Origin: Deltaproteobacteria bacterium
GTDB taxonomy: Bacteria; Desulfobacterota; Deferrimicrobia; Deferrimicrobiales; Deferrimicrobiaceae
Direction: 5' to 3'
Length of the DNA: 64,000 bases
Assembly (NCBI GenBank): GCA_021815305.1
Contig: JAKAHC010000001.1
Location: 1 to 64,000, forward strand
The notes beneath the pieces were generated by a model that saw nothing but the letters and a program-made list of their open reading frames with translations, was not told where the DNA came from and did not search any database. A program made the position numbers and the translations under genes. Below are positions 44,298 to 54,745 of the stretch, piece by piece. How positions within the stretch are numbered: the stretch's first letter is position 1; every line of letters begins with the position of its first letter.

Positions 44298-44830
44298 TCC
44301 ATGCCCGACCAGGCGGTGAGGACCAGCCCCGCGGCCAGGAACCCCAGGCCGATCGTACGCACGGGGAGCCCGAAAACGGGATAGTGGAGAATGAGGGCCG
44401 CGATCCCGATGTTCAGCAGCAGCGTCTTCGCCTTCCCCAGCTTCGACGCGGCGATGATCACCCCTTCCGTCGAGGCCATCCCCCGGAGCGCCGTCACGCC
44501 GATCTCGCGCCCGACGACGATGACCACCACCCAGGCCGGGATCCTGCCCGGAGGGATGAGCATGGTCATGACGGCGCACACCAGAAGCTTGTCCGCCAGG
44601 GGATCCAGGAGCTTCCCCAGGGAGGTGACCATCTGGTATCGCCGGGCGATGTAACCGTCGAAAAGGTCGGTGACCGTGGCGGAGACGAACAGGACGAAGG
44701 CGGCCACCGAGCGGCCGAAGGAGATCGCCCTTCCCGCGGGCGGCATGAGGATGAGCACGACCACGGGGATGACCAGCATCCGCAGCATCGTGAGGATGTT
44801 GGGTGTGTTCAGCCGGGAGGAGCCGCTCAT
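44258..44830 (-). CDS. pgsA: CDP-diacylglycerol-glycerol-3-phosphate phosphatidyltransferase
   Basis: 190-residue membrane enzyme making phosphatidylglycerophosphate. The CDP-alcohol phosphatidyltransferase signature is complete: Asp55-x2-Asp58-Gly-x2-Ala-Arg, then Gly72, Asp76 and Asp80 (DLFDGYIARR...LGKLLDPLADK). Four or more TM helices follow. The ATG at 44830 overlaps the TGA of the upstream lytic transglycosylase gene (ATGA). A long upstream in-frame extension was rejected because it reads through that gene. Confidence 0.94.
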   Translation of the reverse strand: MSGSSRLNTPNILTMLRMLVIPVVVLILMPPAGRAISFGRSVAAFVLFVSATVTDLFDGYIARRYQMVTSLGKLLDPLADKLLVCAVMTMLIPPGRIPAWVVVIVVGREIGVTALRGMASTEGVIIAASKLGKAKTLLLNIGIAALILHYPVFGLPVRTIGLGFLAAGLVLTAWSGMDYFFRFVGEIFKR

Positions 44831-45414
44831 TCGACGGCGGAGTATTGACGGTACAGGTCGAGCACCCGGCGGACGTACTGCCGCGTCTCCTGGTAGGGTG
44901 GAACGCCTCCATACTTCTTCACCGCGGCGGGGCCGGCGTTGTAGGCGGCGATGACGTAGGCGAGGTTCCCCTCGAACTCGGCCAGGAGTTCCTTGATGTA
45001 CTTGATCCCCCCTTCGATGTTCTCGATGGGATCGAAGGGATCGCTGACGTTGAGCCTCTTCGAGGTGAAGGGCATCAGCTGCATGATCCCCCTGGCTCCC
45101 TTGGGGGAGACGGCCTTTCGCTGTCCGTTGGACTCCGCCTTGATGATGGCATGTACCAGCGCGGGGGGAAGGTGGTTCGCCCGGCAGTACCGGTCGACGT
45201 AGGTGGAGATCCATTCCTCTCCGGGACGCGAGGATGGAACCCGTTGGGCGGGGGGCCGGGGCGCTTCCCTGAGGTACAGTTCGAATTTCCCGTCGGGCTG
45301 GGTGTTCGAGAAGTGGACCACGCCGTCCCCATCGATGTAGCGGTAGATGTCGGCACGGACCGCCGCCGGGAGCAGGAGAAGGGAAAGGATGAAAAAGCTC
45401 CGAAAATAAAACAT
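44827..45414 (-). CDS. SLT-domain lytic transglycosylase with DUF4124 N-terminus
   Basis: 195-residue periplasmic peptidoglycan lytic transglycosylase. The signal peptide covers residues 1-21, a short DUF4124-like segment follows (IYRYIDGDGVVHFSNTQP), then the SLT domain with catalytic Glu94 (KAESNGQ), GIMQLMP at 109-115 and AYNAGP near 150. It diverges from nadB across 63 bp and overlaps pgsA by 4 bp. Confidence 0.92.
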   Translation of the reverse strand: MFYFRSFFILSLLLLPAAVRADIYRYIDGDGVVHFSNTQPDGKFELYLREAPRPPAQRVPSSRPGEEWISTYVDRYCRANHLPPALVHAIIKAESNGQRKAVSPKGARGIMQLMPFTSKRLNVSDPFDPIENIEGGIKYIKELLAEFEGNLAYVIAAYNAGPAAVKKYGGVPPYQETRQYVRRVLDLYRQYSAVE

Positions 45415-45477
45415 AATCCAGTATTGTAGGGAATGACCCCCTTCAAGTCAAACGGGGGGTGTCCGGGAGGAGTTCCG

Positions 45478-47085
45478 ATGGAGAAAGCTTCGCGGTTCCT
45501 GGTCATCGGAAGCGGAATCGCCGGGTTGAGTTTCGCCCTGCATGCGGCCAGGAACGGGACGGTCACGATCATCACCAAGAAGGAGGCGGCCGAATCGAGC
45601 ACCAACTACGCCCAGGGGGGAATCGCCACCGTCTGGAGCGGGGAGGACACCTTCGAATCCCACATCGAGGACACCCACCGCGCGGGGGCCGGACTGTGCC
45701 ACGCCGACACGGTGGACCTGGTCGTGCGGGATGCCCCGGCGCGTATCCGGGAACTGATCGGGTGGGGGGTGGAGTTCACCCGGCGCACGGGAAAACGGGA
45801 ATACGACCTCCACCGCGAGGGCGGGCACTCCAGGCGACGGATCTTCCACGCGCAGGACCTGACCGGGCGGGAAGTGGAGAGGGCTCTGCTCGATCGGGCG
45901 CGGAAGAACCGGAGGATCCGGATCCTCGAGAACCACGCCGCGATCAACCTCATCACGCGGCAGAAGATCTCCTCCTTCGACCGGCAGGACGCGGACGAAG
46001 TGCTGGGTGCGTACGTGCTGGACCGGAACACCGGGGCGATCCACACCTTCGTGGCGGAGGCGACGATCCTCTCCACGGGGGGCTCCGGGAAGGTGTATCT
46101 GTACACGAGCAATCCGGACGTCGCCACCGGGGACGGGGTCGCCATGGCGTACCGCGCCGGGGCGACGATCGCGAACATGGAATTCGTCCAGTTCCACCCC
46201 ACGTGCCTCTACCATCCCCATGCCAAGTCGTTCCTCATCTCCGAGGCGGTCCGCGGCGAGGGGGCGGTCCTCCTGAACCGCGCCGGGAAACGGTTCATGG
46301 AAGACGTCCACCCGATGAAGGAGCTCGCTCCCCGGGACATCGTCGCGCGGGCGATCGACTCGGAACTCAAGCGCACCGGCGAGGATTGCGCGTATCTCGA
46401 CATCCGCCACAAGGGGGCGCCGTTCATCAGGAAACACTTCCCGAACATCTACAGGACCTGCCTGTCCTTCGGCATCGACATGACCCGGGACCCGCTGCCC
46501 GTGGTGCCCGCCGCCCACTACCAGTGCGGCGGCGTGCGGACCAACCTCCAGGGGGAAACCGACGTCCGGAGGCTCTTCGCCATCGGCGAGTGCGCATGCA
46601 CCGGGCTGCACGGGGCGAACCGCCTCGCCTCCAACTCCCTGCTGGAAGCGCTGGTCTTCTCCGACCGGGCCGCCCGGCGCGCCGTCGCCGCCTACTCCGG
46701 GAAGCCGCACCCGAGAACCGCCATTCCGAAGTGGGACCCCGGGAAGGCGCAGGAGCCCGACGAGGCGGTCGTCGTCTCCCACAACTGGGAGGAGATCCGG
46801 CGGACGATGTGGAACTACGTGGGGATCGTCCGGTCGAACAAGCGCCTCTCCCGCGCGCTCGACCGGATCGAACTGCTGAAGCGGGAGATTTCCGAGTATT
46901 ACTGGAACTTCAAGGTGACCGGGGACGTGCTCGAACTGCGCAACATCTGTACGGTGGCGGAGCTCATCGTACGGTGCGCCATGCAACGGAAGGAAAGCCG
47001 GGGGCTTCACACCACGATCGATTACCCCTACCTCGATGAAGAACACGGCCGGAGGGACACGCTGATCCGGCGGCCCCGTTTCTAG
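45478..47085 (+). CDS. nadB: L-aspartate oxidase
   Basis: 535-residue FAD enzyme converting aspartate to iminoaspartate for NAD synthesis. FAD-binding GSGIAGLS is at 12-19, STNYAQGGIA near 40, and GLHGANRLASNSLLEALVF marks the C-terminal FAD site. The C-terminal helical domain is present. The start at ATG 45478 has GGGAGGAG upstream; a 15-residue longer reading lacks a good site. It is monocistronic here: it converges with a lipoprotein gene 14 bp downstream, with no nadA or nadC nearby. Confidence 0.94.
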   Translation: MEKASRFLVIGSGIAGLSFALHAARNGTVTIITKKEAAESSTNYAQGGIATVWSGEDTFESHIEDTHRAGAGLCHADTVDLVVRDAPARIRELIGWGVEFTRRTGKREYDLHREGGHSRRRIFHAQDLTGREVERALLDRARKNRRIRILENHAAINLITRQKISSFDRQDADEVLGAYVLDRNTGAIHTFVAEATILSTGGSGKVYLYTSNPDVATGDGVAMAYRAGATIANMEFVQFHPTCLYHPHAKSFLISEAVRGEGAVLLNRAGKRFMEDVHPMKELAPRDIVARAIDSELKRTGEDCAYLDIRHKGAPFIRKHFPNIYRTCLSFGIDMTRDPLPVVPAAHYQCGGVRTNLQGETDVRRLFAIGECACTGLHGANRLASNSLLEALVFSDRAARRAVAAYSGKPHPRTAIPKWDPGKAQEPDEAVVVSHNWEEIRRTMWNYVGIVRSNKRLSRALDRIELLKREISEYYWNFKVTGDVLELRNICTVAELIVRCAMQRKESRGLHTTIDYPYLDEEHGRRDTLIRRPRF

Positions 47086-47098
47086 GGGAACCGGGGCG

Positions 47099-47728
47099 TC
47101 ATTCCCAGGCGAGGGCTGCGCGCCCGTCCACCCCGGACAGGACGAGCTTGAACCGCGGCTCCCCGGGCTTCGGCGGGACCGGAGCCTTTTCCGCCTCCAT
47201 GGGGAAGGCCACCTCGTAGGTCCGGTACCACGTGCCCGCGTAGGGGAAGAAGCGCGCGATTTCCTCCGGACGCATGGAAGCCTTCCGGATGTACACCGGC
47301 CGGAAATCCTTCTCGTCCGACCGCACCAGGCGAAGGCTCCACAGCGTACCGGGCTTCTCCAGGTCGTTTCCTTTCTCGTCCGGCACGAACAGGGCCACGA
47401 AGAACCGCACGTGTCCCGCGGATTCCCCGCGCCAATAGGAGATCACCCGATCCCTGCGCGCCGCGTCGAGGTAATAGATGTTGGAGTATTCCTCCGCGAA
47501 CGCGTTGAGCCACTGGGGCGAAAGCCAGGTGGCGGACAGGATGAACCGGGTCTCCAGTCCGTCGTGGACCTCGCGCGACCGCGTCATCGCCTCCGTCACC
47601 TTGGCGTACGACGGAGAGCCCATCACCTTCTCGTACAGGGAGACCGACCGCGATCCGCACCCCGCCGAGGCGGACGCCGCCGCCAGCAGCGCAAGGATCG
47701 TCCACCGCGCAGCCCGGCGCTCACGCAC
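47099..47728 (-). CDS. Hypothetical lipoprotein
   Basis: 209-residue exported lipoprotein. Basic n-region, hydrophobic core and lipobox ASAGC (Cys24). The mature part is rich in aromatic and charged residues and has no motif I recognise. The start overlaps the 3' end of pyrE by 8 bp, so it is cotranscribed with pyrE. No function can be assigned. Confidence 0.72.
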   Translation of the reverse strand: MRERRAARWTILALLAAASASAGCGSRSVSLYEKVMGSPSYAKVTEAMTRSREVHDGLETRFILSATWLSPQWLNAFAEEYSNIYYLDAARRDRVISYWRGESAGHVRFFVALFVPDEKGNDLEKPGTLWSLRLVRSDEKDFRPVYIRKASMRPEEIARFFPYAGTWYRTYEVAFPMEAEKAPVPPKPGEPRFKLVLSGVDGRAALAWE

Positions 47729-48317
47729 GTTCCACGTCCTCTCTCAGGAACATCGGCTCGATCCGGTACCCGGCGTCCGCCACGGCCTGCGCGCCCCCTT
47801 CGTCCCTGTCGACAAGGCACAGAACGCGGACGACGACCAGCCCGGACGCGACGGACCGTTCCACCGCCCGCAGCGTCGACGCGCCCGTGGTCACCACGTC
47901 CTCGAGAATCGCGACCCTCATGCCGGTGAACAGGTTCTTCGTCCCCTCGATCCACTGGGCGGTCCCGTGCTTCTTCGGCTCCTTCCGGATGATGTACGCC
48001 GGAACCGGCCACCCCCGGAGAACGCTGGTGATGGACACGGCCGTCACGATCGGGTCGGCGCCCAGGGTGATCCCGCCCACCGCCTGCGGACGTTCCCCCT
48101 GTTCCAGCATCGAGCAGAAGAGGCGCCCGGTGAGCACGGCACCCTCCGCGTCGAGCGTGCTCTGCCTGCAGTCGATGTAGAAGTCGGATTCGCGCCCCGA
48201 GGTGAGGACGACCTTCCTCCTCTCGTAGCTCTTCTCCTTCAGGACGGATAGGAACCTGCGTCGATCCTCGGCGAGCTCGGGCGGGAACACGTGTGGACCG
48301 TACGGCTGCGTCGGCAT
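47721..48317 (-). CDS. pyrE: Orotate phosphoribosyltransferase
   Basis: 198-residue pyrimidine biosynthesis enzyme forming OMP from orotate and PRPP. The PRPP-binding motif VAILEDVVTTGAS is at 135-147, and the SGRESDFYIDCRQ region is typical of OPRT. The ATG at 48317 follows GGGGGTG; a 55-residue upstream extension of unrelated composition was discarded. It sits downstream of purF with a 37-bp gap. Confidence 0.93.
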   Translation of the reverse strand: MPTQPYGPHVFPPELAEDRRRFLSVLKEKSYERRKVVLTSGRESDFYIDCRQSTLDAEGAVLTGRLFCSMLEQGERPQAVGGITLGADPIVTAVSITSVLRGWPVPAYIIRKEPKKHGTAQWIEGTKNLFTGMRVAILEDVVTTGASTLRAVERSVASGLVVVRVLCLVDRDEGGAQAVADAGYRIEPMFLREDVERA

Positions 48318-48354
48318 GGTCACCCCCGGGTGGGCATGGTTGCGGTCGGCGGTT

Positions 48355-49773
48355 TCAGATGCGGACCGACCCTCGGAACAGAGGCAGCTGCTCCTCGGTT
48401 TCCTCCACCTCGAGCGGCACCGGGTAGTTCCCCGAGAAACAGGCGTCGCAGTAGGTCGCCTTCCCGTTGGGAACACAGGCATGAAGCCCCCGCATGCTCA
48501 GATACCCGAGGGTGTCGGAGGTGAGGTACTTGTTGATCTCCTCCAGCGTGTGGGTCGCCGCGATCAGGTCGCGCCGCAGCGGCGTGTCGATCCCGTAGAA
48601 GCAGGGGTAGCAGGTAGGGGGGGAGCTGATGCGCACGTGGATCTCCCGGGCCCCCGCGGCCCGGATCATCTTGATGATCTTCCGCCCCGTGGTGCCCCTC
48701 ACGATCGAATCGTCGACCACGACCACGCGCTTCCCTTCCACGACGCCGCGCACCGCGTTCAGCTTGATTTTCACTCCGAAGTGGCGGATCGACTGCTGCG
48801 GCTCGATGAAGGTGCGTCCCACGTAATGGTTCCGGATCAGCCCCATCTCGAAGGGAATCCCCGCCGCCTCGGAGAATCCCAGCGCCGCGGGAACTCCCGA
48901 GTCGGGCACGGGGATGACGATGTCGGCCTGCGCCGGGCACTCCCGCGCCAGTTGGCGGCCGAGCTCCTTGCGGATCTCGTAGTTGCTGCGCCCGCCCATG
49001 ATCGAGTCCGGCCGGGCGAAATAGATGTACTCGAAGATGCAGAACCGCGCGGTCGCGGGCGGGAACGGTTTATAGGATCTCACCCCGCGACGGTCCACCA
49101 CGACCATCTCCCCGGGCTCCACCTCGCGCAGGTACTCGGCCTCGATCAGGTCGAGCGCGCACGACTCGGAGCAGATCACGTGCCCGCCTTCCCCCTTCAG
49201 CTTCCCGAGGACCAGCGGCCGGATCCCGTGGGGGTCCCGTATGCCGATCAGCTTGTCGCGGGCGAGAAACAGGAGGGAGTAAGCTCCGCGGACCTGGCCG
49301 AGGGCGTCCACGATGCGGTCCTCGATGCGGTCCTTCCGGGAGCGGGCGATCAGGTGGACGATGACCTCGGTGTCCATCGTGGACTGGAAGATGGAGCCGG
49401 AGACCTCGAGCTCGCGCTTGATCTCGTGCGCATTGACGAGGTTCCCGTTGTGGGCCACCGCGATGGAGCCGGACTCGAAGTCCACGACGACGGGCTGGGC
49501 GTTCTTGAGCTCGGAGCTCCCCGTCGTCGAGTAGCGGACGTGGCCGATGGCCATGGTGCCCGGAAGCCTGGTGAGGATCTCCTCCGAGAAGATGTCGGCC
49601 ACAAGGCCCATCTCCTTGTGGAAGGTGATCATTTCCCCGTCGGAACTGGCGATCCCCGCGCTCTCCTGCCCCCTGTGCTGCAGGGCGTAGAGCCCGAGGT
49701 AGGTCATGTTGGCCGCCTCGGGATGCCCGTGGATCCCGAAGACGCCGCACTCCTCATGCCACCTTTCGAACAT
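48355..49773 (-). CDS. purF: Amidophosphoribosyltransferase
   Basis: 472-residue enzyme for the first committed step of purine synthesis. The catalytic N-terminal Cys is Cys9, after a short propeptide that must be removed. The class II glutaminase motifs ([16 protein letters not shown]) and the PRPP motif [13 protein letters not shown] are clear. Cysteines in ICSESC, CYPC and [11 protein letters not shown] indicate the iron-sulfur, Bacillus-type form. It follows purL with an 11-bp gap on the same strand. Confidence 0.95.
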   Translation of the reverse strand: MFERWHEECGVFGIHGHPEAANMTYLGLYALQHRGQESAGIASSDGEMITFHKEMGLVADIFSEEILTRLPGTMAIGHVRYSTTGSSELKNAQPVVVDFESGSIAVAHNGNLVNAHEIKRELEVSGSIFQSTMDTEVIVHLIARSRKDRIEDRIVDALGQVRGAYSLLFLARDKLIGIRDPHGIRPLVLGKLKGEGGHVICSESCALDLIEAEYLREVEPGEMVVVDRRGVRSYKPFPPATARFCIFEYIYFARPDSIMGGRSNYEIRKELGRQLARECPAQADIVIPVPDSGVPAALGFSEAAGIPFEMGLIRNHYVGRTFIEPQQSIRHFGVKIKLNAVRGVVEGKRVVVVDDSIVRGTTGRKIIKMIRAAGAREIHVRISSPPTCYPCFYGIDTPLRRDLIAATHTLEEINKYLTSDTLGYLSMRGLHACVPNGKATYCDACFSGNYPVPLEVEETEEQLPLFRGSVRI

Positions 49774-49784
49774 GCGACGCCCCT

Positions 49785-52016
49785 TTACCCGTCCAGGCCC
49801 AGGCCCTTCGCGAACCCTTCCCGCCACGCCTTGTGCAGGTCCGCCGCTCCGACACGGGCCACGCCCTCGATGTCGATGTGTTCCCCGCCAACGACTCCGA
49901 CTTCCACCATTGTAATACGGAACGGCCGGGCGGCGGCCAGGAGGGCGTCCCTCCCGGCAGGGCGGCACGAAAGGAGCACCACGCCCTGGCACTCGGAGAA
50001 CATCGCGAAGTCCGCCCGGATCGCCTCCGCGAAGGGGTTCACCACGCGAGCGCCCACTGCGCCGTCGGGACGGGTGATGCAGCTCTCCGCGAGGGCGCAG
50101 GCGAATCCTCCCTCGGAGAGATCGTGCGCCGAGGAAACCAGCCGATCCGACGCCGCCGCCCGCAGGAACTCCTGCAGCCTCCTCTCGTGATCCAGGTCCA
50201 CCGGCGGCGGGGTCCCCGCGACCTTCCCGTGCGCCTCCCTGAGGTAGAGGGAACCGCCGAGGTGCACGCCGAGACGGTCCGCCCCCGCGAGGAAGATCCT
50301 GTCCCCTTCGGCGTCGAACCATTGCACGAGATGCCTGCTTGCGTCCTCCAGGAGCCCCACCATCGCCACCGTCGGAGTGGGGTGGATGCCCTTCCCCATC
50401 GTCTCGTTGTAGAAGGAGACGTTTCCCGAGACGACCGGGACGGAGAGGGCCTCGCATGCCTTCGCCATCCCCTCGATCGCCGACCGGAACTGCCACATGA
50501 TCTCCGGCTTCTCCGGGTTCCCGAAATTCAGGCAGTCCGTCAGGCCGATCGGCTCGGCTCCCGCGCAGGACACGTTCCGCGCCGACTCGCACACGGCGAT
50601 CATTCCCCCGACGAACGGATCGAGGCGGCAGTACCTGCTGTTGCAGTCCACCGACATCGCAATCCCCTTCCCCGTTCCCTTGACGCGCAGCACGGCTGCG
50701 TCCGATCCCGGGAGCACCAGGGTGTTCGTCCGGATCATGTGGTCGTACTGGCGGAACACCCACTTCTTGTCCGCCATCTCCGGGCAGCTCATCAGGCGCA
50801 CCCAGACCTCCGCGAGGTCGGAGGGGGCGGGAAGCCCAGCAGGGTCGAGGCTCTGCAGGGAATCCTGAACGGCGGGCCGCGCCGACGGCCGGTCGTACAC
50901 CGGGGCCTGGTCGGTCAGCGCGGCGACGGGGATCTCCGCCACCGTCTCCCCGCGCCACTGGACCCTCCCCATGCCGTCCCCCGTCACCTCGCCGATCACG
51001 GAGACATCCAGGTCCCACTTCTCGAAGATCGCCCGGACCTCGTCCTCGCGCCCCTTCTTCGCCACGATGAGCATCCGCTCCTGGGATTCCGAGAGCATCA
51101 GCTCGTACGGGATCATCCCCTCCTCCCGCTGGGGGACGCGGTCCAGGTCCATCAGGAACCCCGTGCCGGCGCGGGACGCCATCTCGAAGGAAGAGGAGGT
51201 GAGTCCCGCCGCTCCCATGTCCTGGATCCCCACGATCGCGTCGGTTCGCATCAGCTCGAGGCACGCCTCGAGGAGGAGTTTCTCCGTGAACGGGTCTCCG
51301 ACCTGGACGGTGGGCCGCTTCTCCTCGGATTTCTCGTCGAACTCGCCGGATGCCATCGTCGCGCCGTGGATCCCGTCCCTGCCGGTCTTCGACCCCACGT
51401 AGATGACGGGGTTCCCGACGCCAGATGCCGTCCCGCGCCAGATCCGCTCGTGGCGGACGATTCCCAGGGTGAAGGCGTTGACGAGGATGTTCCCGTCGTA
51501 GCACTCGTCGAAGGAGACCTCTCCGCCCACGGTGGGGACGCCGATGCAGTTGCCGTACCCCGCGATCCCCGCCACGACCCCGTTGACCAGGTACCGCGTC
51601 CGGGGATGGTCGGGACGGCCGAATCGCAGGGAGTCAAGCGACGCGATGGGCCGCGCTCCCATCGTGAACACGTCGCGGAGGATCCCCCCGACTCCGGTGG
51701 CCGCTCCCTGGTACGGCTCGATGTACGAAGGGTGGTTGTGGCTCTCCATCTTGAAGGACACGGCGAGCCCTTCGCCGATGTCGAGGATCCCCGCGTTCTC
51801 CCCGGGCCCCTGCAGGACGCGCGGCCCCCTCGTCGGAAATTTCTTCAGGTGGATCCTGGAGCTCTTGTAGGAGCAGTGCTCGCTCCACATGACGGAGAAG
51901 ATGCCCAGTTCGGTGAAGTTCGGATCCCTCCCGAGGAGGGTCCGGATCCGCTCGAACTCCTCCCCGGAGAGGCCGTGCTCCCTCGCCCGTTCCGGGCTGA
52001 CCGGCATTTCCCTCAT
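49785..52016 (-). CDS. purL: FGAM synthase subunit PurL (small type)
   Basis: 743-residue synthetase subunit of the PurSQL complex that converts FGAR to FGAM. Motifs [20 protein letters not shown] and [16 protein letters not shown] mark the PurM-like ATP-binding core; SAHDLSEGG lies in the C-terminal half. The length fits the small form that needs separate PurQ and PurS, both encoded immediately upstream. The ATG at 52016 overlaps the purQ TGA as ATGA. Confidence 0.96.
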   Translation of the reverse strand: MREMPVSPERAREHGLSGEEFERIRTLLGRDPNFTELGIFSVMWSEHCSYKSSRIHLKKFPTRGPRVLQGPGENAGILDIGEGLAVSFKMESHNHPSYIEPYQGAATGVGGILRDVFTMGARPIASLDSLRFGRPDHPRTRYLVNGVVAGIAGYGNCIGVPTVGGEVSFDECYDGNILVNAFTLGIVRHERIWRGTASGVGNPVIYVGSKTGRDGIHGATMASGEFDEKSEEKRPTVQVGDPFTEKLLLEACLELMRTDAIVGIQDMGAAGLTSSSFEMASRAGTGFLMDLDRVPQREEGMIPYELMLSESQERMLIVAKKGREDEVRAIFEKWDLDVSVIGEVTGDGMGRVQWRGETVAEIPVAALTDQAPVYDRPSARPAVQDSLQSLDPAGLPAPSDLAEVWVRLMSCPEMADKKWVFRQYDHMIRTNTLVLPGSDAAVLRVKGTGKGIAMSVDCNSRYCRLDPFVGGMIAVCESARNVSCAGAEPIGLTDCLNFGNPEKPEIMWQFRSAIEGMAKACEALSVPVVSGNVSFYNETMGKGIHPTPTVAMVGLLEDASRHLVQWFDAEGDRIFLAGADRLGVHLGGSLYLREAHGKVAGTPPPVDLDHERRLQEFLRAAASDRLVSSAHDLSEGGFACALAESCITRPDGAVGARVVNPFAEAIRADFAMFSECQGVVLLSCRPAGRDALLAAARPFRITMVEVGVVGGEHIDIEGVARVGAADLHKAWREGFAKGLGLDG

Positions 52017-52714
52017 TTCCCTCTCTCCTTGAGCCAGGAAACCATGGAATCGAAGACCTGCCGCCCGTCCTCGCTCCCGAGCACCGCTTCCGCGCACCGC
52101 TCCGGGTGGGGCATCATCCCGAGAACGTTCCCGGCCTCGTTGCAGATCCCCGCGATGTTCCGGGCCGAGCCGTTGGGGTTCGCGTCCTCCGTGATGCGGC
52201 CATCGGGAGTGCAGTACCGGAACACCACCTGCCCCCGCTCCTCGAGGGAGAAAAGGGTCTTCTCGTCCGCGAAGTAGTTTCCCTGGTAGTGCGCCACGGG
52301 GACCTTGAGGATCGAACCCGGCGGGATTCTTCCGGTGAAGGGGGTGCGGGAGGTCTCGGCCGCGAGGTACACGTAATCGCACACGAAATGCAGGGACCCG
52401 TTGACGATCATCGCCCCGGGCAGCAGGCCCGCCTCGAGCAGGATCTGGAACCCGTTGCAGATCCCGATCACCGGCCCGCCCTCCCCGGCGAACCGCTTCA
52501 CCGCCCCCATCACGGGGGAGAGTTTCGCCAGCGCCCCCGTCCGGAGGTAGTCGCCGTAGGTGAAGCCTCCCGGCACGACCACCGCATCGAACCCCGCAAG
52601 GGAGGACTGTTTGTGCCAGACGAATTCGGCGTCCACCCCCGCGACGTACTTGAGGGCGTGGTATGCGTCGTGGTCGCAGTTGGACCCGGGGAACACGAGG
52701 ACAGCGGCTTTCAT
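52013..52714 (-). CDS. purQ: FGAM synthase glutaminase subunit PurQ
   Basis: 233-residue class I glutaminase supplying ammonia to PurL. The nucleophile Cys is in GICNGFQ, and the His/Glu pair in [10 protein letters not shown]. The N-terminal [14 protein letters not shown] is typical of PurQ. It is encoded between purS (11-bp gap) and purL (4-bp overlap); the ATG is at 52714. Confidence 0.95.
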   Translation of the reverse strand: MKAAVLVFPGSNCDHDAYHALKYVAGVDAEFVWHKQSSLAGFDAVVVPGGFTYGDYLRTGALAKLSPVMGAVKRFAGEGGPVIGICNGFQILLEAGLLPGAMIVNGSLHFVCDYVYLAAETSRTPFTGRIPPGSILKVPVAHYQGNYFADEKTLFSLEERGQVVFRYCTPDGRITEDANPNGSARNIAGICNEAGNVLGMMPHPERCAEAVLGSEDGRQVFDSMVSWLKERGK

Positions 52715-52725
52715 GGCGCTCCCCC

Positions 52726-52968
52726 TTACCCCTCGATCTCGATCCGGTAGTCTTCGATGACCGTGTTCGCGAGAAGCCTCCGGCACGCTTCTTCGAGCCG
52801 CATCCGCGCCTCGTCCCTGCCGGTCTCCTTCAGGGTGAGCTCCATGAACTTGCCGACCCTCACGTCCTCCACGCCGCCGATCCCGAGGTGGGTGAGCGAC
52901 GCGTGGATGGCCTTCCCCTGCGGGTCGAGAACGCCCTTCTTGAGCGTGACGAAGATTTTCGCCTTCAA
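52726..52968 (-). CDS. purS: FGAM synthase subunit PurS
   Basis: 80-residue PurS, the small dimeric subunit that bridges PurQ and PurL. It begins [20 protein letters not shown] and carries the [13 protein letters not shown] motif. The start is TTG at 52968, overlapping the purB stop as TTGA, with GAGGA upstream; no ATG is available in frame. The reading frame extends far upstream through purB, which hides this gene. Confidence 0.92.
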   Translation of the reverse strand: MKAKIFVTLKKGVLDPQGKAIHASLTHLGIGGVEDVRVGKFMELTLKETGRDEARMRLEEACRRLLANTVIEDYRIEIEG

Positions 52969-54275
52969 GCCTGCTTCCTCCTCGCGCGGAACACCCGGTC
53001 GATGATCCCGTCGATGTTCTTCAGGTAGTATCCGATGTCGAACAACGCGTCGAACTCCCGCTTCGTCAGCGCGGACCGGACGTCCTTGTCCTTCCACAGG
53101 AGCGTGGAGAGCTTCCGCCCCGTCTTCCACGACGCCATGGCGGAGCGCTGCACCACGTCGTAGGCCTTCTCGCGGGAAAATCCCTTTCCCGTCAGCGCCA
53201 GGAGCACCCGCTGCGAGTAGAGCAGCCCATGCGTGCTCTCGAGGTTCCTCCGCATCCGGTCGGGGTAGACCTGGAGCTTCTCCATCATCCCCCGGAACCT
53301 CCCGAGGGCGAAATGAAGGACGATGGTGGCATCGGGCGCGATGACACGCTCCGCCGAGGAATGGCTGATGTCCCGCTCGTGCCACAGCGCGATGTTCTCC
53401 AACGCCGTGACGGCGTAGCCGCGCAGGAGGCGGGAAAGGCCGGAGAGGTTCTCCGAGAGGACGGGGTTCCGCTTGTGGGGCATCGCGGACGAGCCCTTCT
53501 GCCCCGCGGAGAAATACTCTTCCGCCTCGAGTACCTCCGTGCGCTGGAGGTGGCGTATCTCGGTGGCGAACTTGTCCAGGGAGGAACCGACGATCGCCAG
53601 GGTCGAAAACACCTCGGCGTGCCGGTCCCGCTGGATCACCTGCGTGGACGCCGGCGCGGGGGAAAGCCCCAGCCTGCGGCACACGTACTCCTCGACGAAA
53701 GGATCGATGTTGGCGAAGGTTCCCACGGCGCCGGAGATCTTCCCGACGGAGATGACGTCGCGCGCGCGTTTCAGGCGGACGATGCCGCGGCGGACCTCGT
53801 CCGCCCACAGGGCCATCTTCCAGCCGAAAGTCACCGGCTCGGCGTGGATGCCGTGGGTCCGGCCGATCATCACCGTGTGGCGGTGCTCGAGGGCCCTGCC
53901 CTTCAGGACCTCGAACGCCCCCTCCGCCTCCCGGATCAGGAGCGACAGCGCCTGCCGCATCTGGACGGCAAAAGCGGTATCCAGGACGTCCGAGCTGGTC
54001 ATCCCCACGTGGAGGAACCGGGAATCGTCTCCGATGTGCTCGGCCACGGAAGTGAGGAACGCGATGACGTCGTGCTTGACCTTCTTTTCGATCTCGTTGA
54101 TGCGGGCCACGTCGAAGGCGGCCTTCTTCCGGACGCGGGCGAGGGCGCTCTCGGGCACCCAACCCTTCCGGACCATCGCCTCCATCGCCAGCAGTTCGAT
54201 GTCGAGCCAGATGCGGAACCGGTTCCCGTCGTTCCAGACGGCCGCCATTTCAGGCCGCGTGTACCGTTCGATCAC
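52965..54275 (-). CDS. purB: Adenylosuccinate lyase
   Basis: 436-residue fumarase/aspartase-superfamily enzyme acting twice in purine synthesis (SAICAR to AICAR, adenylosuccinate to AMP). The family signature [10 protein letters not shown] and the TSSDVLDT and [10 protein letters not shown] motifs are present. The start is a GTG at 54275 after a strong GGGGGG Shine-Dalgarno. It lies first in a purB-purS-purQ-purL-purF run, 11 bp downstream of dut. Confidence 0.95.
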   Translation of the reverse strand: MIERYTRPEMAAVWNDGNRFRIWLDIELLAMEAMVRKGWVPESALARVRKKAAFDVARINEIEKKVKHDVIAFLTSVAEHIGDDSRFLHVGMTSSDVLDTAFAVQMRQALSLLIREAEGAFEVLKGRALEHRHTVMIGRTHGIHAEPVTFGWKMALWADEVRRGIVRLKRARDVISVGKISGAVGTFANIDPFVEEYVCRRLGLSPAPASTQVIQRDRHAEVFSTLAIVGSSLDKFATEIRHLQRTEVLEAEEYFSAGQKGSSAMPHKRNPVLSENLSGLSRLLRGYAVTALENIALWHERDISHSSAERVIAPDATIVLHFALGRFRGMMEKLQVYPDRMRRNLESTHGLLYSQRVLLALTGKGFSREKAYDVVQRSAMASWKTGRKLSTLLWKDKDVRSALTKREFDALFDIGYYLKNIDGIIDRVFRARRKQA

Positions 54276-54286
54276 GTCGCCCCCCT

Positions 54287-54736
54287 TTAGCGTCCCGTGT
54301 GCCCGAAACCGCCCGTCCCTCGCCCCGTTCCGTCGAGGGCCGCAACGACGTCGATGCCCGCCCGCAGCACCGGCGAGAACACGATCTGCGCGATCCGGTC
54401 GCCCCGGCGGATCCGGAACGGTTCCTCTCCGAGGTTCGCCAACACCACGTGGATCTCCCCGCGGAAGTCCGGGTCGATCGTCCCCGGGCTGTTCAGGCAC
54501 GTGACCCCGTGGCGGACCGCAAGCCCGCTGCGGGGCCGGACCTGCGCCTCCACGCCCGGCGGCAAGGAAATCGCCAGCCCGGTCGGGATCTTGGCGCGCC
54601 CCATCGGCGGGATCACCACCTCCCCGGCCACCGACGCCTTCAGGTCCATCCCCGCGGCCCCTTCGGTCTGGTACGCCGGGAGGAGATCCTCCTCGCCGCG
54701 CACCAGGAGCACGCGGATCCGGCACTCCCCGTCCAT
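54287..54736 (-). CDS. dut: dUTP pyrophosphatase
   Basis: 149-residue trimeric dUTPase. The five conserved motifs are visible, including [32 protein letters not shown] and the C-terminal P-loop-like [10 protein letters not shown]. It hydrolyses dUTP to dUMP, limiting uracil in DNA. It is 9 bp downstream of the M16 protease gene on the same strand. Confidence 0.95.
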   Translation of the reverse strand: MDGECRIRVLLVRGEEDLLPAYQTEGAAGMDLKASVAGEVVIPPMGRAKIPTGLAISLPPGVEAQVRPRSGLAVRHGVTCLNSPGTIDPDFRGEIHVVLANLGEEPFRIRRGDRIAQIVFSPVLRAGIDVVAALDGTGRGTGGFGHTGR

Positions 54737-54745
54737 ATCCTAATC